DNA from: CAYQDF01 sp964416175
GTDB taxonomy: Bacteria; Chloroflexota; Anaerolineae; Anaerolineales; UBA4823
Reading direction: 5' to 3'
Assembly: GCA_964416175.1 (NCBI GenBank)
Contig: CAYQDF010000132.1
Span: forward strand, 1 to 8,425
Length of the DNA stretch: 8,425 nucleotides
Made by a program: the position numbers and the translations under genes. Below the pieces are notes generated by a model, which saw only the letters and a program-made list of their open reading frames with translations, did no database searches and was not told the DNA's origin. This document shows, piece after piece, positions 4,534 through 8,425 of this stretch; position 1 is the stretch's first letter, and the number at the start of each line of letters is the position of its first letter.

Positions 4534-7080
4534 TCACCTCCACGCCGGGTACAGGTCCTGAGCCAGGATCTTCGTCAGGTTGAAAAAGTCCGTACCGTCC
4601 GAACGCATCAGGTAGATGTCGAAGTTCCCATCCCGATTGGTGGCGAAGACGATCCAGACAGCGTCTGGCGACCAGCTCGGGTAAGTGTCCTGGGCCGGAT
4701 TGTCTGTGAGGTTTTCCTGGTTGCTCCCATCTGCGGACATGACGTACACTTCCTGGTTCCCGTCCCGATTCGAAGCGAAGGTGATGCGGTCCCCGCTGCG
4801 CGTCGCCCGCGGGTAAAAATCGTCCGCCGGGTTGTTGGTGATATTGACCTGCTCGGTGCCGTCCGTCCGCATCACGTAGATCTCCTGGTTTCCATCCCTG
4901 GTGGTCGTGAACGCGATCCGTTCTCCGGCAGTCGGGAACAGGCCGGGGTCCGTCAGCCAGGTCGGCTGGTAGTCGTTCGCCGGGTTGTTGGTCAGGTTCC
5001 GCAGCTCCGTGCCGTCCAGCCTCACGACGTAAATCTCCTGCTGTCCGTCCCGGTTCGAGGTGAAGGCGATCCACTGCCCATCCGGAGACCAGGCAGGGTA
5101 GATATCGTCAGACGGGTGGTTGGTCAGGTTCCGCTGATTCGTGCCGTTGGCGTTCATCAGGTAGATTTCGCTGTTGCCGTCCCGGGTCGAAGAGAAAGCG
5201 ATCAGGCTGCCGTCCGGGGAGTACACAGGGTGGGTGTCAACCCCGGCGCTGAGCGAGAGCTTGGTGACGCTCAGCACGGGCATCGCCAGCGAGTAGACGC
5301 CTGGATTGCCTTCCCGGTTGGATTCGAAAACGATCGTCCCCGCTACGGGCGGGGCGGGCGGCGGCGGCGAGAGCGTCACGGTCGGCGTGAGGGTGGGGCC
5401 TGCGGTCGGGCCGGGGGAGGGAGTGACCTGGGTGGGAGTGGGTACGGCCGCGGCGGCCGTCTGCGTCAGCGATGGGTTGTTCGGGTCGCAGGGATTGAGA
5501 TCCTGCCCGTCGATGATCCCGTCCCCATCGGAATCCGGGTTGAGCAGGTCCGGGCAGGGCGGCGATTCGTTCCCGTCCACCAGCCGGTCATTGTCGGTGT
5601 CCGGGTTGCGCGGGTTGCTCCCCAGTTCGATTTCCCGCCCGTCGCTCAGCCGGTCATTGTCGGTGTCCGGGTTGAGGGGATCGGTGCCGTGGTTCAACAC
5701 CTCGTCCCCGTCCATCAGGCCGTCGCCGTCCGTATCCGGGTTGAGCGGGTTGGTGTTGCGCCGCAGCTCTTCTTCGCCGTCGGACAGCCGGTCGCCGTCC
5801 GAATCCGGGTTGTTCGGATCGGTGCCGGTCTCTTGCTCCTGGCGGTCGGTCAGCCCGTCGCCGTCCGAGTCCTGCTCCCCAGCGATCGCCGCCTGGGTCT
5901 GGTTGAAGGCTGCCGTCTGGGTCGCCGCGGCGATCTGCTCGGGTTCGGCCAGCGCGGTCTGAGTGGCGTCCACCCCCTGAGACTGGAGGCGGAAGATCGC
6001 CCAGGCCGCCAGGAAGACCGCCCCGAGGCACATGGCGAGGACGATCGGCACGACCCAGATCGGGATCCAGGCCTGAGCCGTCACGGCGCCGCCCACCGTA
6101 AGGGTCTGTTTATCAGTCGACTGTACCAGGACGGAGTAGTCGTAGCTCGCTTCCCCACCAGCGAGGGGGCGTGAACGCGGCCGGGCTGTGAAACTGGCCG
6201 CCCGGGTTTCCCCGGCTGGGACGCGGAGCGATTGCGCAGCGTCCGGTTCGAAGACCAGCGCGTCGTTTTCGCTCTGCCAGGTCAGGGTATAGCTGTCCTG
6301 GATGTTTCCCTGGTTGCTGACTGCCACCTGGGCTGGCTGCCCCGCCGCCGCTCTCGCCGGCTGGACTTGGCAGGTGAACCCGGTGAAGGCGGTCACAGTC
6401 AGCGTGCAGTCAACCCTGGCAGACTGGTCCGGCGCCTGAAGGCTGGACACGACAACCTGGATTGGGTACCGGCCGGCCTTGCTCTGCGGGTTGCGCGGCG
6501 GGAGGATGTCTACCATGATCTCCCGCTGATCGCCGGGCTTCAGGCGCGTCACCGGTGAGGCGGTGGAGACCCAGCTGGTGGGGATGCCTTCGAAGGTGAG
6601 CCGGAAATCGTCCTCCGTCAGTCCCTGGTTGCGCAGCACGATCGGGATGCGGGTCCGGCTTCCAGGAGAGACGGAGAACTGTGTGGATTCGAGCAGCACA
6701 CCGATCCTGCCCTGAAGCTCGAAGGCAGCCACTTTCAAGGCGAATTCAGCTGCTCCCCTCCGTTTCGGGTCTCCCTGGACGACGGCCATGACGGTCACCG
6801 GGAAAATGCCGGCCTGGACCTGTGGGGCTGGGGGCGCTTCGATGCTGAAGCTGACTACCTGCTTTTCACCCGGCTGCAAACGGGTCACCGGCGCCGGGAT
6901 CGAGACCCAGCTCTGCGGGATGCCCTTCACCTGGAGCTCGAAGAACTCCTCCGTCTCTCCCCGGTTGACCAGCTCGACCGGAATGCTGAGCTTCTGTCCG
7001 GGGATGATGGCGATCTCTTTCCTGCCGAGCGCCACTTCGACAGATTTACCGCCCTGCTCATCGGTTTCATTATTTGCCAT
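4534..7080 (-). CDS. Membrane protein: Ig-like domains, one TM helix, TSP3 repeats, TolB/PD40-type propeller
   Basis: The 848-residue protein is a mosaic. Residues about 17-330 hold three Ig-like domains of the NEW3/COG1470 type; the first two share 'GIPxSWVSxxxPVTRLxPG' (53-71, 165-183). A hydrophobic helix spans about 338-363. An Ala/Thr/Gln-rich linker follows, then thrombospondin type 3 repeats (402-536, 'DSDGDGLTD', 'DTDNDRLSD') that should bind calcium, a Pro/Thr linker (537-580), and six repeats of 'IAFxSxRDGNxEIYxM..DGTxxxNLT' (581-848), the pattern of TolB-like six-bladed propellers. ATG 7080 is chosen for AGGAGG seven bases upstream. No N-terminal signal peptide is visible, so membrane orientation is open; TSP3 repeats and two Cys (509, 531) favour the C-terminal half outside. 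It is divergent from the GntR gene. A surface binding or scaffolding role is inferred; no catalytic residues are recognised. Confidence 0.88.
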   Translation of the reverse strand: MANNETDEQGGKSVEVALGRKEIAIIPGQKLSIPVELVNRGETEEFFELQVKGIPQSWVSIPAPVTRLQPGEKQVVSFSIEAPPAPQVQAGIFPVTVMAVVQGDPKRRGAAEFALKVAAFELQGRIGVLLESTQFSVSPGSRTRIPIVLRNQGLTEDDFRLTFEGIPTSWVSTASPVTRLKPGDQREIMVDILPPRNPQSKAGRYPIQVVVSSLQAPDQSARVDCTLTVTAFTGFTCQVQPARAAAGQPAQVAVSNQGNIQDSYTLTWQSENDALVFEPDAAQSLRVPAGETRAASFTARPRSRPLAGGEASYDYSVLVQSTDKQTLTVGGAVTAQAWIPIWVVPIVLAMCLGAVFLAAWAIFRLQSQGVDATQTALAEPEQIAAATQTAAFNQTQAAIAGEQDSDGDGLTDRQEQETGTDPNNPDSDGDRLSDGEEELRRNTNPLNPDTDGDGLMDGDEVLNHGTDPLNPDTDNDRLSDGREIELGSNPRNPDTDNDRLVDGNESPPCPDLLNPDSDGDGIIDGQDLNPCDPNNPSLTQTAAAAVPTPTQVTPSPGPTAGPTLTPTVTLSPPPPAPPVAGTIVFESNREGNPGVYSLAMPVLSVTKLSLSAGVDTHPVYSPDGSLIAFSSTRDGNSEIYLMNANGTNQRNLTNHPSDDIYPAWSPDGQWIAFTSNRDGQQEIYVVRLDGTELRNLTNNPANDYQPTWLTDPGLFPTAGERIAFTTTRDGNQEIYVMRTDGTEQVNITNNPADDFYPRATRSGDRITFASNRDGNQEVYVMSADGSNQENLTDNPAQDTYPSWSPDAVWIVFATNRDGNFDIYLMRSDGTDFFNLTKILAQDLYPAWR
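4537..5340 (-). repeat. Six tandem propeller-blade coding repeats
   Basis: Six units, mostly of 44 codons, begin at residues 582, 626, 670, 721, 765 and 809 of the encoded protein, each with a 'xIxFxSxRDG' strand and most with 'EIYxM..DGTxxxNLTxNPAxD'. The third unit carries a seven-residue insertion ('LTDPGLFPTAGE' region). The fourth unit ends 'YPRATRSGD' instead of 'YPxWSPDG', so the PD40 core motif is lost there. The similarity between units suggests repeated internal duplication. Confidence 0.85.
5473..5877 (-). repeat. Thrombospondin type 3 (calcium-binding) coding repeats
   Basis: Residues 402-536 contain six copies of a D-x-D-x-D-x-L/I-x-D-G/R motif spaced about 20-25 residues ('DSDGDGLTDRQE', 'DSDGDRLSDGEE', 'DTDGDGLMDGDE', 'DTDNDRLSDGRE', 'DTDNDRLVDGNE', 'DSDGDGIIDGQD'), joined by 'DPLNP'-type turns. 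The Asp side chains are the known calcium ligands of this repeat. A Cys pair (509, 531) brackets the last motif. Confidence 0.85.
5992..6069 (-). other. Transmembrane helix segment of the propeller protein
   Basis: Residues about 338-363 ('AWIPIWVVPIVLAMCLGAVF' and onward to 'AIF') are an uninterrupted hydrophobic stretch long enough to span a membrane once. The nearest charge after it is Arg364; none lies within about ten residues before it, so the positive-inside rule is weak here and, if anything, disagrees with the expected outside location of the TSP3 repeats. Confidence 0.85.
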
Positions 7081-7087
7081 GAAGAAT

Positions 7088-7093
7088 CCTCCT
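7088..7093 (-). promoter_or_regulatory. Ribosome binding site of the propeller gene
   Basis: AGGAGG on the minus strand lies seven bases before ATG 7080. It fixes the start at 'MANNETDEQ', not the in-frame ATG 53 codons further upstream, whose extra residues would have to be read through the promoter region. Confidence 0.85.
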
Positions 7094-7101
7094 GCAGTCT
7101 T

Positions 7102-7127
7102 ATTATAAACGTACCTACCAGCGGTAG
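7102..7127 (-). promoter_or_regulatory. Candidate promoter region of the propeller gene with small dyad
   Basis: The minus strand has a perfect TATAAT (7107 down to 7102), but transcription from it would start only about 15 bases before the start codon, close to the Shine-Dalgarno, and the -35 position is poor (GGTCTA). Just upstream CTACC (7115-7119) and GGTAG (7123-7127) form a 13-bp dyad. Either this is the promoter with an operator in its spacer, or the real promoter lies further up near 7200. Confidence 0.3.
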
Positions 7128-7197
7128 ACCGGGTTCCCAAACTCGGCGGCGGCTCAGAAAACCGCCCTGCAATCTCCTGAAAGTGCTTATCAAGTGA

Positions 7198-7203
7198 TAT
7201 AAT
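7198..7203 (+). promoter_or_regulatory. Candidate -10 box for the GntR regulator gene
   Basis: A perfect TATAAT lies about 67 bp before GTG 7270. The -35 is weak (CTGAAA at 7177-7182 gives only 15 bp spacing), as expected if an activator or other control is involved. The predicted start of transcription, near 7210, falls inside the palindrome that follows. Confidence 0.4.
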
Positions 7204-7226
7204 GTGGTATAAGAAATATATACCAC
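7204..7226. promoter_or_regulatory. Palindromic operator candidate in the divergent gntR control region
   Basis: GTGGTATA (7204-7211) and TATACCAC (7219-7226) are perfect 8-bp inverted arms around a 7-bp spacer. The half-site TGGTATA resembles the TGGTxTA half-sites known for HutC/NagR/DasR-type GntR regulators, although those usually have little or no spacer. The position directly after the -10 box of the GntR gene suits autorepression. Binding by the adjacent regulator is inference. Confidence 0.55.
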
Positions 7227-7269
7227 TATTCCACTGCAATTTAGCCGTATCATCAGGGATCCCTCAAGA

Positions 7270-8028
7270 GTGTTCCTCACATCCACCCCGCCCCGGCCGC
7301 TCGCCTATTCCCTTCCGCTCTATATCCAGATCGCGGAAAGCCTCATCGACCGGATCGAATCCGGCGAGCTCGCCCCCGGAGAGCAGCTGCCTGCGGAGCG
7401 CGAGCTCAGCGAGCAGCTCGGCGTCAACCGGATGACCCTGCGCCGGGCGCTGCGTGTGCTCGAATCCCAGGGGCTGGTGGTGCGCCGCCACGGCGTCGGC
7501 ACCTATATTGCGAAACCGAAAATAGACCGCTCCATGGACGTCGTCTATCGATTCACCCGGGGGATGCAGAAGCGGGGCCTGACCGCCGGCGCCAGCCTGA
7601 TCTCGATGGAAGAGATCCTCCTGGAACCTTCCCTGGCGCGGGAGCTGGAAGTGCCGGCCGCGGCGCCAGCTTACCGCATCCTGCGCCTCCGCACGATCAA
7701 CCAGGAGCCGGTCCTGCTCGAAAGCTACACCATCCCAAGGCAGCGCTTTCCCGGCCTGGATCGGTTCGACCTCGAGAAACGGTCGATTTACGAGGTGATG
7801 GAGTCGGAGTACGGCGTCGTCATCGCCCGCGCCCGGCAGAGCTTCGAACCGGTCCTGGCCTCCGACTTCGAGGCCGAACTGCTGTGCGTCCCGGTCGGCG
7901 CGCCGCTCATGCTCGAGAAACGGCTTTCCCTCGACGGCGCAGGCGCGCCTGTCGAATACGGCAAGGACCGCTACCGGGGCGACCGCTTCCGCTTCGTCAC
8001 CGAAGCCGCGCCATTCGAATGGGAGTGA
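7270..8028 (+). CDS. GntR-family (HutC subfamily) transcriptional regulator with UTRA domain
   Basis: The 252-residue protein has the standard HutC layout. Residues about 14-82 are the winged helix-turn-helix ('LYIQIAESLIDRIESGEL', 'LPAERELSEQLGVNRMTLRR', 'LESQGLVVRRHGVGTYIAK'). Residues about 95-248 are a UTRA effector-binding domain ('ILRLRTINQEPVLLESYTIP', 'YEVMESEYGVVIARARQSF', 'EYGKDRYRGDRFRF'). The start is GTG 7270; no ATG occurs before codon 55 and only a weak AGGGA lies about 10 nt upstream. It is divergent from the propeller gene and 117 bp upstream of the co-directional MttB-family gene, so local control of methylated-amine use plus autoregulation is the likely job. HutC relatives bind small metabolites such as amino sugars, histidine derivatives or fatty acids; the ligand here cannot be read from sequence. 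Confidence 0.93.
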   Translation: MFLTSTPPRPLAYSLPLYIQIAESLIDRIESGELAPGEQLPAERELSEQLGVNRMTLRRALRVLESQGLVVRRHGVGTYIAKPKIDRSMDVVYRFTRGMQKRGLTAGASLISMEEILLEPSLARELEVPAAAPAYRILRLRTINQEPVLLESYTIPRQRFPGLDRFDLEKRSIYEVMESEYGVVIARARQSFEPVLASDFEAELLCVPVGAPLMLEKRLSLDGAGAPVEYGKDRYRGDRFRFVTEAAPFEWE

Positions 8029-8047
8029 CAATGATCTCGCATCCCAA

Positions 8048-8062
8048 ACGGTGTTTGACCGT
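8048..8062. promoter_or_regulatory. 15-bp dyad downstream of the regulator gene
   Basis: ACGGT (8048-8052) and ACCGT (8058-8062) are exact inverted arms with a 5-bp spacer, between the GntR stop and the methyltransferase gene. It does not share the TGGTATA half-site of the palindrome at 7204-7226. It may be chance. Confidence 0.25.
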
Positions 8063-8074
8063 GCCTGCCAGCCC

Positions 8075-8109
8075 GCAGAGGACGCCGGGGCACAACCGGG
8101 CCGCTCTGC
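8075..8109 (+). other. GC-rich two-part hairpin in the leader of the methyltransferase gene
   Basis: An outer stem GCAGAG/CTCTGC (8075-8080 with 8104-8109) encloses an inner stem CCGG/CCGG (8085-8088 with 8096-8099) with a 7-nt loop. The structure ends 22 bases before the ribosome site at 8132. No T-run follows, so it is not an intrinsic terminator; it could mark a processing site or tune expression between regulator and enzyme. Confidence 0.35.
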
Positions 8110-8131
8110 ATCCTCCGCTTGGAAAATAAAC

Positions 8132-8138
8132 AAAGGAG
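8132..8138 (+). promoter_or_regulatory. Ribosome binding site of the MttB-family gene
   Basis: AAAGGAG lies seven bases before ATG 8146, fixing the start of the partial gene at the window end. Confidence 0.85.
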
Positions 8139-8145
8139 CTTCTCC

Positions 8146-8425
8146 ATGATTCAAACCTACGCCACTCTCCTCACCCAGGACCAGGTCGAACGCATTCACG
8201 AGGCTTCCCTGGAGATCCTCGAAAACGTGGGACTGCTCGTCCGCAACGCTCGCGCCCGGGAGATATTCGCCAGGCACGGCGCCCTGGTAGATGCCGGATC
8301 CCAGGTCGTGAGGTTCCCCCGCCAGGTCGTCGAGCACTTCCGGGCTGCTTTCCCGCCGAAATTCACCTTTGGAGCCCGGGATCCGCAGTACGACCGTACC
8401 GTTCCGGACGACAGCCCGCTGATCC
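8146..8425 (+). CDS. Trimethylamine methyltransferase (MttB/COG5598) family protein, N-terminal part
   Basis: Only the first 93 codons are in the window. They read 'MIQTYATLLTQDQVERIHEA', 'SLEILENVGLLVRNARAREI', 'FARHGALVD' and 'VVRFPRQVVEHFRAAFPPKF', then 'TFGARDPQYDRTV'. This is the typical N-terminus of the MttB family, whose members move a methyl group from trimethylamine or a quaternary amine (glycine betaine, proline betaine, carnitine) to a corrinoid protein in the cytoplasm. A full member has about 480-500 residues. Whether the active site contains pyrrolysine (an in-frame UAG) or is the common non-pyrrolysine type lies beyond the window, as does any corrinoid protein partner (MttC-like). 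The upstream GntR gene is probably its regulator. Substrate unknown. Confidence 0.85.
   Translation, partial: MIQTYATLLTQDQVERIHEASLEILENVGLLVRNARAREIFARHGALVDAGSQVVRFPRQVVEHFRAAFPPKFTFGARDPQYDRTVPDDSPLI

Noticed and set aside
5473..5877. Short DNA repeats in 5470-5880 as a CRISPR-like array
   Set aside because: The repeats are codons for TSP3 motifs in frame, of unequal spacing, inside a continuous gene.
4528..6174. Long plus-strand open frame (548 codons) opposite the propeller gene
   Set aside because: It is antisense to a gene with clear domains and a good ribosome site; its Val/Arg/Gly-rich repetitive product mirrors the TSP3 and propeller repeats in a GC-rich strand, and no start signal precedes it.
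7264..8337. Minus-strand open frame of 357 codons opposite gntR and mttB
   Set aside because: It runs antisense through two well-supported genes and their control region and has no recognisable features.

Overview
The window looks like a scaffold from a GC-rich bacterium, most likely a member of Chloroflexota (Anaerolineae-like). The grounds are secreted proteins ending in short tails such as 'YLPFIR', Ala/Thr/Gln-rich 'ATQTA' linkers beside a membrane helix, Ig-like/TSP3/TolB-propeller mosaics, and a GntR regulator next to an MttB-type methyltransferase. This assignment is inference from protein style; there is no rRNA or marker gene. A run of exactly 100 N flanked by the same 55 bases on both sides shows that it is a short-read, probably metagenomic, assembly.

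Layout: (1) 1-881, plus strand: 3' part of a Calx-beta-like repeat protein in AT-rich DNA. (2) 882-1253: AT-rich intergenic region with a good sigma70-type promoter, a 9-bp inverted repeat over its -10 box, and other small repeats. (3) 1254-2902, plus: a second, GC-rich, collinear paralogue with a signal peptide. It is interrupted by the N gap, and collapsing the duplicated 55-mer restores one 497-residue reading frame. (4) 2946-4376, minus: 6-phosphogluconate dehydrogenase (gnd), converging on gene 3 across a pyrimidine-rich spacer. (5) 4534-7080, minus: an 848-residue membrane protein with Ig-like domains, one transmembrane helix, calcium-binding TSP3 repeats and a six-repeat TolB/PD40-type propeller. 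(6) 7081-7269: divergent control region with a strong 8+8 bp palindrome resembling HutC/GntR-type half-sites. (7) 7270-8028, plus: GntR/HutC-family regulator with a UTRA domain. (8) 8146 to window end, plus: N-terminal part of an MttB/COG5598-family corrinoid methyltransferase.

How the genes may work together: the GntR gene and the methyltransferase are co-directional and close, so the regulator probably controls methylated-amine demethylation and, through the palindrome, itself. The divergent propeller gene could share that control. The two Calx-beta proteins look like secreted surface proteins from a tandem duplication, although the sharp change of base composition exactly at the assembly junction means the join needs verification. 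gnd is a housekeeping pentose-phosphate gene with no visible functional link to its neighbours.

No RNA genes, CRISPR arrays, transposases or convincing intrinsic terminators were seen.
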